NCBI GenBank assembly: GCA_028819345.1
Contig: JAPPLW010000094.1
Coordinates: 1 to 43,898 of the forward strand
Direction: 5' to 3'
DNA: 43,898 nucleotides
Source of the DNA: a bacterium
GTDB taxonomy: Bacteria > Actinomycetota > Acidimicrobiia > Spongiisociales > ZC4RG35
Shown here in pieces: positions 33,068 to 42,143 of the stretch (position 1 is the stretch's first letter; each line of letters opens with the position of its first letter). The notes below the pieces were generated by a model. It was not told the origin of the DNA and searched no databases. It saw only the letters and a program-made list of their open reading frames with translations. A program made the translations under genes and the position numbers.

Positions 33068-34138
33068 TTAGATCAGCTTGGCGGCGATGGCGCCCCCGCC
33101 TTTCAGGGCGGCGCCATCTGCCCCCGCCGTGTTGAACACCCGGGGATGGGCCAGCGCTTCGGCGATCATGTCCTCAAGCAGTTCGGCGCGGCTGCGGGGA
33201 GGGTCGATCCACATGTAGGCGGCCAGGCTTCCGGGGAGCGTGTTGATCTCGTTCACATACAGATTGCCGTCGTGGGAAAGGAAGTCCACCCGTGAGACGC
33301 CCCGGATTCCCACCAGTTCCGCCACGGCCACCGCCTGGGTGCGGATCCTGCTCTCCAGCGAATCCGGCAGATCGGCGGGCATGCGCCGGTCCCCGGCGGG
33401 GGCGTCGCCCCAGGCCAGGTACTTCTCCTGGTAGGTGAGGATCTCCCGGCGGTCTGAACGGACAGGCTCCTCGATGGCGGACACCTCCACCGCCGGATAG
33501 CGGCGCACCGCAATCTGCAGGTCGGCGGCGCCCTCCAGGTAGGGCTCGATCACCGCTCCATCCGCCATGTGGGGGGAGGTATTGGCGACGGCCAGGGCGG
33601 TGTCGTAGTCGTCCACGATCACGATCCCGATCGATGAGCCCCCGCTCCGGGGTTTCATGATGTAGGGCGGATCGAAGTCGGGAGCAGACCGGGGAGTCAC
33701 CAGCCTCCGCTCCAGGGTGGGCATGCCCGCCGCCCGCACCGCCGCCGAGAAGATCAGCTTGTCCATTCCCAGGCTGGACGGCCCCTGTCCGGGGCCTGTG
33801 TAGCAGAGGCCGGCCATGTCCCAGATTCCCTGGACTGTCCCGTCCTCTCCGGGTCCGCCGTGGAAGCAGTTGACCAGCACGTCGTACTCGAGGCGCTTGC
33901 GTCCCATTCGGTATCCCCCTGCGGGTGCGGCCACCAGATCCAGGCGCCGCGCCTTGCGGGGGACGCCGTCCGCGAAGTCGGAGAGTTCCAGGTCGGACGG
34001 GATGCGATACCAATCGCCGGTGAGAGACCAGTAGAGAGAGTCCGATTGGGGAAGGACTCGGGTCGCCTGCAGGCCGGTGGAGACGCTCACGTCGTGCTCC
34101 GGGGAAGGGCCGCCGAACGCGGTGGCGACCCGCGTCAT
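33068..34138 (-). CDS. ddl: D-alanine--D-alanine ligase
   Basis: The 356-residue ATP-grasp enzyme makes D-Ala-D-Ala for peptidoglycan. Motifs: FGGPSPEHDVSVSTG at the N-terminus, FHGGPGEDGTVQG, GMDKLIFSAAVRAAGMPT, YIMKPRSGGSSIGI (ATP binding) and VNEINTLPGSLAAYMW (metal and D-Ala binding). AGGAGG precedes ATG 34138 by six bases. It is the last gene of the minus-strand operon, 27 bases after murF, so the two consecutive enzymes that build and add the dipeptide are made together. Confidence 0.93.
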   Translation of the reverse strand: MTRVATAFGGPSPEHDVSVSTGLQATRVLPQSDSLYWSLTGDWYRIPSDLELSDFADGVPRKARRLDLVAAPAGGYRMGRKRLEYDVLVNCFHGGPGEDGTVQGIWDMAGLCYTGPGQGPSSLGMDKLIFSAAVRAAGMPTLERRLVTPRSAPDFDPPYIMKPRSGGSSIGIVIVDDYDTALAVANTSPHMADGAVIEPYLEGAADLQIAVRRYPAVEVSAIEEPVRSDRREILTYQEKYLAWGDAPAGDRRMPADLPDSLESRIRTQAVAVAELVGIRGVSRVDFLSHDGNLYVNEINTLPGSLAAYMWIDPPRSRAELLEDMIAEALAHPRVFNTAGADGAALKGGGAIAAKLI

Positions 34139-34165
34139 CCGCCGCCTCCTGGGAGAGGGTCCCTT

Positions 34166-35686
34166 TTATGGGTAGTGATCGGGGAGGTCGTTTTCATAGA
34201 GGATCGTGTCGCCCCGGTCGAGATTGGCCCGCGCCCAGCGGACCGCCTGTAGCCGGTTGTCCAACACTAACACCCGGGCCTCTCCCTTCCGGGCGCCTTC
34301 CAGCAGGGCCCGCCGGTTGGTGCGCCCCACCACCAGCAGATGGGTGGCGGCCCGGGACGCCGCCTCACCCAGGGCCCGGTTCTCAAGCCGCCGGCGCGGG
34401 CCCATCTCCACCAGGCCGGGCGTGACCACCACCCGCTTGCCGCCCGTGGAGGAGCGCTCCCCCAGGCGCCCGAGTGCGGCGCGGGCCCCCTCCGGATTGG
34501 CGTTGAAGGTGTCGTCCATCACGGTGATCCCCCGTTCGTTGACGACGGTGGCCAACCGGTGGTCGGGGGAGGGGAGAGTGCCCAACCGGGGCGCCACCTC
34601 GCCCGGATCCAGTCCCAGGGCCACAACAGCCCCCACCGCCGCGGCGACATTCAGCGGATGATGGATCCGGAGGTCGATCTCTCCAATGGGACTCCCCTCC
34701 ACCTTCACCTCCCCGCTCCCGGGGTCCACCGTCACCGCACCTGGCCTCCCGCCGCCCGAGCATCGTATGACTCTCCGGCCCCCCAGGGACTCGCTCTCCG
34801 CCAGCCGGGACAGCCCGGTATGGTCGATGCCGATCACCGCGGTGGCGCCCGGGGCCAGTATCTCTCTCTTGGCGGCCAGTATCCGTTCCTCGGTGCGCAT
34901 CCTCTCCAGGTGGACCGGTCCGATAGCGGTGATCACCGCCACCCCGGGTGGAATCCATGTGCACATCTCGGCAATCTCACCCGGCCCGTATGTGCCCATC
35001 TCGGCGATGAAGACCTCGGTGCCCGGCGATAGACGTTCGTTGATGGCCCTGGCCAGACCCAGGCGGTTGTTGAAGCTGGCCGGACTGGCCACAACCCGGG
35101 CCCGGCCCTCCAAGAGGTGGGCCAGGTAAAGCTTGGTGGAGGTCTTGCCGTACGACCCGGTGATGGCCACCACCCGCGGCGCCACCCGGGTAAGCCGGCC
35201 GGCTGCCTCGGTGACCCACTTCTCGCTGAGGGCCCTCTCCAGGGGGAGGTTGATCGCCAGGGCGGCGTCCACGATGATCGGCATGGCCACCAGTCCGATG
35301 GCCGCTATGCCGGCCCGACCGACGCCGGCGGACCAGGCAAGCACTGCAACCATGAGCACCGCAGTGGTAATAGCCACCCGGACCAGCCGTTTCGTCCACA
35401 CCAGCGGGCTGGAAACCCCTCTCACTCCCAACCCCAAGGGTCCGTGCCCTTCTATGGCCGCAGTGATCAAACCCGCTCCGGTCCACCACCACTCCGCTGC
35501 GGCAGCGACAATGGCGGCAACGCCCAGGGCGCAGTTGGGGTAGCCCGCTGTCCACCATCTCCCCGAGAAGCGGCCCACGGCGGGGGGAAGGTAGTGTTCC
35601 CGCTGGGCGATTCGCAGCCAGCGAAGACCGGCGGGCACGGAGGCCGCCCCGCAGGCTACGATCACCGCCCACTCCCACAGGCTCAC
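34166..35686 (-). CDS. Membrane-anchored MurF-type ligase
   Basis: MurF adds D-Ala-D-Ala to UDP-MurNAc-tripeptide. The 506-residue protein has a hydrophobic N-terminal extension of about 150 residues with several transmembrane helices (near 5-22, 52-72, 103-120 and 125-147), then a Mur ligase core: VVAITGSYGKTSTK (P-loop, 177-184), SFNNRLGLARAINER, VFIAEMGTYGPGEI, a central TAIGPVHLERM, and DDTFNANPEGARAALGRL in the C-terminal part. Soluble MurF lacks the membrane part. GTG 35686 overlaps the hydrolase stop as GTGA; the longer open frame is rejected. Position directly before ddl supports the MurF role. Confidence 0.82.
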   Translation of the reverse strand: MSLWEWAVIVACGAASVPAGLRWLRIAQREHYLPPAVGRFSGRWWTAGYPNCALGVAAIVAAAAEWWWTGAGLITAAIEGHGPLGLGVRGVSSPLVWTKRLVRVAITTAVLMVAVLAWSAGVGRAGIAAIGLVAMPIIVDAALAINLPLERALSEKWVTEAAGRLTRVAPRVVAITGSYGKTSTKLYLAHLLEGRARVVASPASFNNRLGLARAINERLSPGTEVFIAEMGTYGPGEIAEMCTWIPPGVAVITAIGPVHLERMRTEERILAAKREILAPGATAVIGIDHTGLSRLAESESLGGRRVIRCSGGGRPGAVTVDPGSGEVKVEGSPIGEIDLRIHHPLNVAAAVGAVVALGLDPGEVAPRLGTLPSPDHRLATVVNERGITVMDDTFNANPEGARAALGRLGERSSTGGKRVVVTPGLVEMGPRRRLENRALGEAASRAATHLLVVGRTNRRALLEGARKGEARVLVLDNRLQAVRWARANLDRGDTILYENDLPDHYP

Positions 35687-36447
35687 GGGCCGGTTCCTTC
35701 CAGCATCAGCAGGATCGCTTCCCGGAGTATGTCGGGACGGGAGATGGGCAGGTCGTGGCCCACTCCGTCCACTTCCCGGAGCCAGACTTCGCAGCCGCTC
35801 TCCCTGAGCCGCCGGTACGCCTGCCGGGCCCGCTCCACCGGGACCTCTGTGTCCTGTGCCCCCCACACCAGGTGAACCGGAAGAGAGAGGGCGTCGAGTT
35901 GCTCCTCGTATGACTCATTCACCACCTTGACCAGCACGTCACGCATCACGCCGCGGGCGGTCCGGTAGTCGCTCGACCCATGCCGGCGCTTCAGCGCCTC
36001 CATGCGTTCATCGGAGATCAGTCCCCGACGATGCCCCCAGCGGGCCAGGCGGTAGGCGCGGCGGGGCCGGGACCGGGAGACGCCTCCCACCAGCGGCGCC
36101 CCCGTCAGGATCAGCCCAGCCACCAGGTCGGGTCTCCGGGCCGCCAGGCAAACCGCCACCCGCCCTCCGAAAGAGTGAGCGAGCACCAGCATGGGAGAGG
36201 GCATCTCTTCCAGGGCCGTGATGATCCGTTGGGCGTACTCGTCGGCGCCCCATACACCGTCGGGAGGAGGGGAGGATCCGAATCCGGGCAGGTCGAGAGC
36301 GACTGCCGGCATCCCATCCAGGACCTCGGTGAAGTCGGTGCTCTCCCTTCCCCAGCCATGCAGGGCCATGACCCTGGGGGGATGATCCCCGAAGAAGCGG
36401 GCCATCAGGGCGCCGCCGGCCAGCGCCCGGAGGGGCGCGGCTCTCAC
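35683..36447 (-). CDS. Alpha/beta hydrolase
   Basis: The 254-residue alpha/beta hydrolase has the oxyanion motif LHGWG (29-33), the nucleophile elbow LAHSFGG (Ser92), an acid in WGAQDTEVPVE and the catalytic His in GVGHDLP. The substrate cannot be read; relatives include esterases and C-C hydrolases. GTG 36447 overlaps the fabI stop and its own stop overlaps murF, both as GTGA, so translation is coupled. Being placed between fatty-acid and cell-wall genes suggests an envelope or lipid role, which is inference only. Confidence 0.82.
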   Translation of the reverse strand: MRAAPLRALAGGALMARFFGDHPPRVMALHGWGRESTDFTEVLDGMPAVALDLPGFGSSPPPDGVWGADEYAQRIITALEEMPSPMLVLAHSFGGRVAVCLAARRPDLVAGLILTGAPLVGGVSRSRPRRAYRLARWGHRRGLISDERMEALKRRHGSSDYRTARGVMRDVLVKVVNESYEEQLDALSLPVHLVWGAQDTEVPVERARQAYRRLRESGCEVWLREVDGVGHDLPISRPDILREAILLMLEGTGP

Positions 36448-37253
36448 TCGGGCTCCTCGACCGCTTCCGCCTTGTCCGGCGTCCCGACCGCCACGGCATG
36501 GAATCCCCCGTCGACGTGGACGATCTCGCCGGTGGTCATTGGCGTCCAGTCGGACATCAGCAGGCACACCATCCGGGCCACCGGATCGGGATTGGCGGTG
36601 TCCCAGCGGAGGGGGGCCCGGTCGTTCCACACCTCCTCGAACACCGAAAAGCCCGGAATCGACTTGGCGGCCACCGTGCCGAGCGGACCGGCGGAGACGG
36701 CATTGACCCGCACCCCGTAGCGGCCGAGGTCACGGGCGAGATACCTGGTGATTGCCTCCAGCGCGGCCTTCGCCACTCCCATCCAGTCGTAGGCGGGCCA
36801 GGCCTGGGTGTTGTCGAAGTCCAGGGTCACCAGGGATCCTCCCCCGGCCGCCCGGAAGAGGGGGAGCATCCCCACCGCCAGCGCCTTGTAGGAGAAGGCG
36901 GAGGTCTGGAATGCGATGGCGGCGCTCTCGGCCGGAGCGGTCAGAAAGTTACCTCCCAGGGAGTCTGCGGGAGCGAAGGCGATGGCGTGGAGGGCGCCGT
37001 CCAGGCCTCCCCACTCCGAGTCCAGTTCTTCCCGGAGGGCCTCCAGGTGGTCCGGTTCGTTTATGTCGAGTTCGTACACCTCACAGGGGGTGGGGAGACG
37101 CTTCACCGAGCGCTGGGTGAGTCTCATCGCTCGCCCGAAGCCGGTGACCACGATCTCGGCTCCCTCCTCCTGTGCCACCCGGGCGACGTGCCAGGCGATC
37201 GAGTCGGAGGTGAGCACCCCTGTGATAAGCAGGCGCTTGCCTTTGAGGAGCAT
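36444..37253 (-). CDS. fabI: Enoyl-[acyl-carrier-protein] reductase (NADH), FabI/InhA type
   Basis: The enzyme completes each cycle of fatty-acid elongation. The 269-residue short-chain dehydrogenase begins MLLKGKRLLITGVLTSDSIAWHVA, with the FabI-type cofactor loop, then LDGALHAIAFAP, YDWMGVAKAALEAITRYLA (Tyr and Lys of the Y-x6-K pair) and VNAVSAGPLGTVAAKSIPGF. The pattern is close to mycobacterial InhA. It lies 19 bases after the small membrane-protein gene in the same operon. Confidence 0.93.
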   Translation of the reverse strand: MLLKGKRLLITGVLTSDSIAWHVARVAQEEGAEIVVTGFGRAMRLTQRSVKRLPTPCEVYELDINEPDHLEALREELDSEWGGLDGALHAIAFAPADSLGGNFLTAPAESAAIAFQTSAFSYKALAVGMLPLFRAAGGGSLVTLDFDNTQAWPAYDWMGVAKAALEAITRYLARDLGRYGVRVNAVSAGPLGTVAAKSIPGFSVFEEVWNDRAPLRWDTANPDPVARMVCLLMSDWTPMTTGEIVHVDGGFHAVAVGTPDKAEAVEEPE

Positions 37254-37272
37254 GCCTAGGCCCCCATTCCCC

Positions 37273-37650
37273 TCAGAATGACCCGCCGAAGGTCTGGATT
37301 CCCCGGATACCCAGGCCCATCACGAACAACAGGAGCAGACCGATGTACAACGCAGGCCGCCTGCGCAGGGTCTCGCGGTAGATGTAGGCGAAGGCGAAGG
37401 TGAACAGCACCAGCACCCCGTAGAAGATGTGCTGGCTGCCGGGTTCCCGGGTGGTTGTCAGGTTCAGCGCCAGGAGTCCCAGCAGCACTTGCCCTGTCAT
37501 CGCGGTAATCACCGCTCCGACCGCCCAGCGGAAGGCGCGGCCTGGTGGCCGGCGGATGATCGCCTGGACCACCCCCCACAAACCCACCAGACCGGTGACG
37601 CCGGCCACCCACCATCCCAAAGTGGTATGGAGTTGAACCAGAGCCGCCAT
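37273..37650 (-). CDS. Small four-helix membrane protein
   Basis: The 125-residue protein has four hydrophobic helices (about 8-30, 40-62, 76-94 and 101-117). H8 in LHTTLGWW and the His in GSQHIFYG lie at helix ends and could ligate heme, as in small b-type cytochrome or CtaA-like domains, but this is a guess from spacing. It is six bases after the acyl-CoA ligase stop and 19 before fabI, so it is co-transcribed. I do not recognise the family with certainty. Confidence 0.65.
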   Translation of the reverse strand: MAALVQLHTTLGWWVAGVTGLVGLWGVVQAIIRRPPGRAFRWAVGAVITAMTGQVLLGLLALNLTTTREPGSQHIFYGVLVLFTFAFAYIYRETLRRRPALYIGLLLLFVMGLGIRGIQTFGGSF

Positions 37651-37656
37651 CGGGTC

Positions 37657-39273
37657 TCACTCTGACAGCACGTTCCAGTGGGCGTCTCGCAACACTTTCT
37701 TGTCGAACTTTCCGGTGCCGGTCTTGGGGACCTCGTCTATGAAGATGACCCGGTCGGGCAGCCACCACGACACGAAGTGCGGGCGCAGGTATTCCAGCAA
37801 TTCCGTTTCGGTCACATCCGACCCTTCCCTGGCGACCACCAGCGCCACCGGCCGCTCCTGCCACTTCTCATGGGAGGCGCCCACTACTGCTGCCTCCGTC
37901 ACCTGTGGATGCGCCATCAACTGGTTCTCCAGGTCAACCGAGGAAATCCATTCCCCGCCCGACTTGATCAGGTCCTTGGCTCGGTCGGTGATGCGGACAT
38001 ACCCCTCGGGTGTGATCTTGCACACGTCTCCGGTGCGGAGCCATCCGTCCTGGAATGATTGGGGCGATCTCGGATCGTTGTAGTACTCGGAGGTAACCCA
38101 GGGCCCGCGGATCAGAAGCTCTCCGAACGCCTCTCCGTCCTCGGGTAGCCGTCGTCCCTCGTCGTCCACGATCTTGACCTGCAGGCCGGCGGTGGGAAGC
38201 CCGGCGGTCTCCATGACGTCGAGTTGCCGTTCGAAGTCCCAGTCCATCATGTGCGGCTTGAGGAGGGCGATGCTGGCCACCGGGTTGGTCTCGGTCATGC
38301 CCCAGCCCTGGATTATGCGCACGCCCTGGGCCCTCCAGAACCACTCGATGAGTGAACGGGGCACCGCCGATCCGCCGCACAGGAAGGCCCGCAGCGAGGA
38401 TATGTCGACCTCGGGATTTTCTTCCAGGTATTGCTTGATACCCAGCATCACGGTGGGGACCCCGGCTGAGAAGGTAACTCCTTCGGAGGTGATGAGCGGC
38501 ACCAGGCCCGCCGCGCTCAGGTCCGGACCGGGATAGGTCAGCTTGGCGCCCTGGGTGGTGGCCATGAAGGGGTACCCCCAGGCGGAGGCGTGGAACATGG
38601 GCACGATCGGCATCACGTTGTCGTCCGGGCCGATGTGGACGGCCGCCAGGTTGGAGATGACGTGCATGTAGGTGGAGCGCTGGGTGTATGCCACTCCCTT
38701 GGGATCGCCGGTGGTCCCGGAGGTGTAGCAGAACATCATGGGGGACCGCTCCGAGAGCTCCGGCCAGGCGCCGTGCGGCGCTGCGTCTCCGATCAGTTCC
38801 TCATAGGAGACGGCGTTCGGGAGGCCGGAGTCGGAGGCGTCTTCACCCATCACCACGTAGGCTTTGACGGTCTTCAGTTGGGGGACGATAGGCGCCAGGA
38901 GCACTGTGAGATCGGGATCGACGAAGATCACCTGGTCTTCACCATGGTTTACCACGTAAGAAAGCTGGTCGGCGAACAGTCGGATGTTGAGGGTGTGGCA
39001 GATCCTTCCGGTGTTGGCCGTGGCCCAATACAACTCGTGGTGCCGCTGGTTGTTCCAGGCAAAGGTGCCCACCGCCTGTCCGGGGCCGACCCCCAGCTTC
39101 CTGTCCAGGGCGGTGGCCAGACGCCGTACCCGTTCGTCGGTCTCGGCGTACGTGGTGCGGATCAGCGAACGGTCCGATTCGACGGAGACGATCTCCTGGT
39201 CGGGAAACAGGCGGACCGCCCGGTCGTAAAGGGTGGAGAGGAGTAGCGGGAAGTCGTCCATCATGTGCGGCAT
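37657..39273 (-). CDS. Long-chain acyl-CoA synthetase (AMP-binding)
   Basis: The 538-residue adenylate-forming enzyme activates carboxylic acids to acyl-CoA. Motifs in order: MFCYTSGTTGDPKGV (P-loop), VPMFHASAWGYPF, GWGMTETNPV, DGWLRTGDVCKI, ITDRAKDLIKSGGEWIS and TGTGKFDKKVLR (catalytic Lys). The closest pattern is that of medium/long-chain fatty-acid ligases. ATG 39273 is chosen; the longer frame upstream has a low-quality translation. It is the first gene of the six-gene operon that runs to ddl and may supply or recycle fatty acids for the envelope. Confidence 0.9.
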   Translation of the reverse strand: MPHMMDDFPLLLSTLYDRAVRLFPDQEIVSVESDRSLIRTTYAETDERVRRLATALDRKLGVGPGQAVGTFAWNNQRHHELYWATANTGRICHTLNIRLFADQLSYVVNHGEDQVIFVDPDLTVLLAPIVPQLKTVKAYVVMGEDASDSGLPNAVSYEELIGDAAPHGAWPELSERSPMMFCYTSGTTGDPKGVAYTQRSTYMHVISNLAAVHIGPDDNVMPIVPMFHASAWGYPFMATTQGAKLTYPGPDLSAAGLVPLITSEGVTFSAGVPTVMLGIKQYLEENPEVDISSLRAFLCGGSAVPRSLIEWFWRAQGVRIIQGWGMTETNPVASIALLKPHMMDWDFERQLDVMETAGLPTAGLQVKIVDDEGRRLPEDGEAFGELLIRGPWVTSEYYNDPRSPQSFQDGWLRTGDVCKITPEGYVRITDRAKDLIKSGGEWISSVDLENQLMAHPQVTEAAVVGASHEKWQERPVALVVAREGSDVTETELLEYLRPHFVSWWLPDRVIFIDEVPKTGTGKFDKKVLRDAHWNVLSE

Positions 39274-39535
39274 GGCTCCAAGGCTACCGCAAAGGAGGCC
39301 CCCCCGGTAATGGCGTCCGCCGGGCTGGCGGCAGTGCCGGGAGGGCCGGTTGTGATGCCGGCCCCACCCCCGGGCGATGGAGGACGGCGCCCTGAAATAA
39401 ACGTCTCCCGCCAAGACCGGGAGGGGCCTAGATTTGGTGGTGAGACATGAGGCGCGAACCGCGGCGGCACCGGGAAAGGCGACACTGGCCGGGGGATCTC
39501 CCGGCCGGGCCCTCGGGAATGGGGCTGGGACCGGC

Positions 39536-41026
39536 ATGAGGGTGGGGGTGATCGGCGCCACAGGCTACGTGGGCGGGAGGCTGGTCCCCGAGTTGTTGGC
39601 CGCCGGCCACCAGGTGCGTTGCCTGGCGCGCACCCCGAGCCGGCTGGACAGGGTGCCGTGGCGGAGCCGAGTTGACGTCGTGGCCGCCGACGTCTTCGAG
39701 GCGCCGACCCTCGAGTCGGGCTTTCATGCCCTTGACGCCGTTTACTACCTGGTGCATTCCATGGGCCACGCCCGGGACTTCGAGCAGGCCGACCGACTGG
39801 GGGCCGAGAACACCAGGATGGCGGCCGAGCGCGCCGATGTGGGTCGCCTCATATACCTGGGTGGCCTGGGACACAGTGACCCCACAGGCCTGTCGGACCA
39901 CCTGGCCAGCCGCCACGAGGTGGGGCGCATTCTCGGCTCGGGGCCCGTGCCGCTCACCGAGTTGAGGGCGGCGGTGATCATCGGCTCCGGCAGCGCCTCA
40001 TTCGAGATGCTCCGTCATCTGGTCGAGGTGCTTCCCCTGATGGTGTGCCCCCGCTGGGTCACCAAGACCAGATGCCAGCCCATCGCCATCGCCGATGTGC
40101 TGCGACATCTGGTGTCGGCGCTCCGGTCTCCCGACGGGGCGGGCAGGATCGTCGAGATAGGTGGTCCGGATGTCCTGACCTACGGGGAGATGATGCAACG
40201 GTACGCGGAGGTTGCGGGACTCCGGCGCCGCCTGATCATCCCGGTGCCGCTCCTGACGCCCCGGCTGTCCTCTCACTGGGTGAACCTGGTCACGCCTCTT
40301 CCGATCGGGTTGGCCAGGCCCCTGGTGGACAGCCTGTGCAACGACGTGGTGGTGGGCGCCGGAGAACAGTTGCCGGGACATGACGATGGGCGCGGTCCGC
40401 TGAGTTTCGAGGAAGCGGTCCGGGACGCCCTGGCGCGCGTCAAGGATCTCGAAGTGTCGACCAGCTGGATGGACAGCGCCTCGAACGCCGGTTCAGCCAT
40501 GCCCATGCCTCAGGATCCGAGTTGGGCCGGCGGAACGGTCCTCGAGGATGTCAGGACAAGGTGGTCCGCCGCTTCGCCCCGGGAGGCGTTCGCCACCGTG
40601 TCGGGAGTCGGGGGAGAGCGTGGTTGGTACTACGCCAATAGCCTGTGGGCCGCCCGCGGGTGGGTCGACAAGTTACTGGGGGGAGTCGGCATGCGGCGGG
40701 GGCGAAGACACCCCGACGAGTTGCGGGTGGGGGATGCCCTGGACTTCTTCCGTGTGGAGGTGTACGAGCCGCCTCGCCTGCTGCGGCTGCGAGCCGAGAT
40801 GAAGCTCCCCGGGGAAGCATGGCTGGAGTGGCATGTCGCACCCGCCACCGGAGGCCGGGGCGGGACGACTCTTCAGCAGCGGGCCAGGTTCCATCCCCGG
40901 GGGATCGCCGGACGGCTTTACTGGTGGGCGCTCTTCTTTCCGCACGCGTTGATCTGGAGCCGGCTGATCGAACGTTTGGCCCGGGCGGCCGCAGAGGGCG
41001 CGGCTCGGATGCCCTCAACTGACTGA
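39536..41026 (+). CDS. NAD(P)-binding SDR-like protein with DUF2867 domain
   Basis: The 496-residue protein has an atypical short-chain dehydrogenase/NmrA-like domain (MRVGVIGATGYVGGRLVPELL, the GxxGxxG nucleotide loop; YYLVHSMG; LIYLGGLG) to about residue 320, followed by a DUF2867 domain (RGWYYANSLWAARGWVDKLLGGVGMRRGRRHPDELRVGDALDFFRVE...). DUF2867 is SRPBCC-like and may hold a hydrophobic ligand. This fusion is a known architecture of unknown function. ATG 39536 is used because the Rossmann motif starts there. It is divergent from the acyl-CoA ligase and convergent with the methyltransferase. Confidence 0.85.
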   Translation: MRVGVIGATGYVGGRLVPELLAAGHQVRCLARTPSRLDRVPWRSRVDVVAADVFEAPTLESGFHALDAVYYLVHSMGHARDFEQADRLGAENTRMAAERADVGRLIYLGGLGHSDPTGLSDHLASRHEVGRILGSGPVPLTELRAAVIIGSGSASFEMLRHLVEVLPLMVCPRWVTKTRCQPIAIADVLRHLVSALRSPDGAGRIVEIGGPDVLTYGEMMQRYAEVAGLRRRLIIPVPLLTPRLSSHWVNLVTPLPIGLARPLVDSLCNDVVVGAGEQLPGHDDGRGPLSFEEAVRDALARVKDLEVSTSWMDSASNAGSAMPMPQDPSWAGGTVLEDVRTRWSAASPREAFATVSGVGGERGWYYANSLWAARGWVDKLLGGVGMRRGRRHPDELRVGDALDFFRVEVYEPPRLLRLRAEMKLPGEAWLEWHVAPATGGRGGTTLQQRARFHPRGIAGRLYWWALFFPHALIWSRLIERLARAAAEGAARMPSTD

Positions 41027-41100
41027 GGCGGTCTCTCTTATCCGAAGCCTGAAGCCGCCATCCTGTCTTTCCGCACTCTTCCAATGCCGATCGGATCGCC

Positions 41101-42126
41101 TTATGCCGGTTTGCGGGCGTGAATGAAGTACATCGGCGTGAAGATGCCCAGCCGACCCGCCTCCGCCATGGCTACCGCGCACAGGTCCAGGGTCTCCGCC
41201 ACACGGACCGTTCCCCGCGGCGCGATGCGGAGTCCCTCCAACACCCTGAGGGTGTTGCGGGTGACCCAGCGTCCGACCCTTGAACTGCGAAAGCTGGCTA
41301 CAGACAGGCCCGAACCGGCCAACGGCTCGTACCACGGGATCGAGGGGCCGGTCTGCAGCGCGAGGTCCCGTGTCTCCAACACCTCGAACCCCACCGATGT
41401 GAGTGCGTCATCGATCGTTTCCGGGTCGTCGATCACCAGCAGGCCCCCTCCCAGTTGGATATCGGCTTTGATCTTCAGGTGGTGAGGGTCCTGGGGATCG
41501 AAGCGATCAGTCATGCAGTACTCGTAAGCGGCGAAGAGGGCGCCAGGTTTTAGCACACGGAAGACTTCGCCGTAGATGCTGATTTTGTCCGGTGCGCAGC
41601 AGGTCGCCTCGATGGAGTAGGCGGCGTCGAAGGAGCCGTCCGGAGCGTCGACTTCCAGGAAGTCGCAGTGCAGGAACTCGGCCAGATGGGCCAGCTCCGT
41701 TTCTTCCGCCAATTGCCGGGCGCGTTCGAGTTGGTAGGCGTTGCTGTTTATGCCGACGATCTTGGCGCCGGAGAAACGAGCGATCTCCAAGAGCGACCCG
41801 CCGATGCCGCTACCGAAGTCGGCGACCACCATCCCCGGTTTGAGGCCCAGTGCAAGAGCTAGGAAGTGCTCATGGCGGGTAAGCGACGCCTCGAAACTCT
41901 CGCCGGGAACCCGCGGGGCGAAGTGAAAAGACTTGCCCCAGCCGTACTCGTAGAAGTCCGTGACCAGGTCATAGTAGAGATTGTTGAAATCCTTGTGATT
42001 GCTCGGCCCATCCTCGGCGGGACCGCCGTCGGCCGCGTTGAATCGCTTTTCGTATTCGCGGACGGTCGGCGCCGCGCCAGCTGCCTTCTTTCTGCCCTTC
42101 CAGGTGTTGGAGATCTTGAGCGCCAT
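41101..42126 (-). CDS. Sterol 24-C-methyltransferase (Erg6/SMT) homologue
   Basis: The 341-residue SAM-dependent methyltransferase follows the eukaryotic SMT pattern closely: FYEYGWGKSFHFAPR (58-72, sterol-binding region I), ESFEASLTRHEHFLALALGLKPG, SAM loop ADFGSGIGG (102-110), YSIEATCCAPD (170-180; usual His after EATC is Cys), AAYEYCMTDRFDPQDPHH (199-216), PWYEPLAG (264-271) and the C-terminal GIFTPMYFIHARKP (327-340). These features distinguish it from cyclopropane synthases and tocopherol methyltransferases. No squalene epoxidase or oxidosqualene cyclase is in the window, so it may act on imported sterol or on sterols made elsewhere in the genome. It lies 17 bases downstream of the SRPBCC gene. 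Confidence 0.85.
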   Translation of the reverse strand: MALKISNTWKGRKKAAGAAPTVREYEKRFNAADGGPAEDGPSNHKDFNNLYYDLVTDFYEYGWGKSFHFAPRVPGESFEASLTRHEHFLALALGLKPGMVVADFGSGIGGSLLEIARFSGAKIVGINSNAYQLERARQLAEETELAHLAEFLHCDFLEVDAPDGSFDAAYSIEATCCAPDKISIYGEVFRVLKPGALFAAYEYCMTDRFDPQDPHHLKIKADIQLGGGLLVIDDPETIDDALTSVGFEVLETRDLALQTGPSIPWYEPLAGSGLSVASFRSSRVGRWVTRNTLRVLEGLRIAPRGTVRVAETLDLCAVAMAEAGRLGIFTPMYFIHARKPA

Positions 42127-42143
42127 CGCAACCTTTGCAGATG

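Noticed and set aside
33083-33121. GC-rich hairpin near the end of ddl
   Set aside because: It is within the ddl coding sequence and follows Gly/Ala codon use; there is no T-tract.
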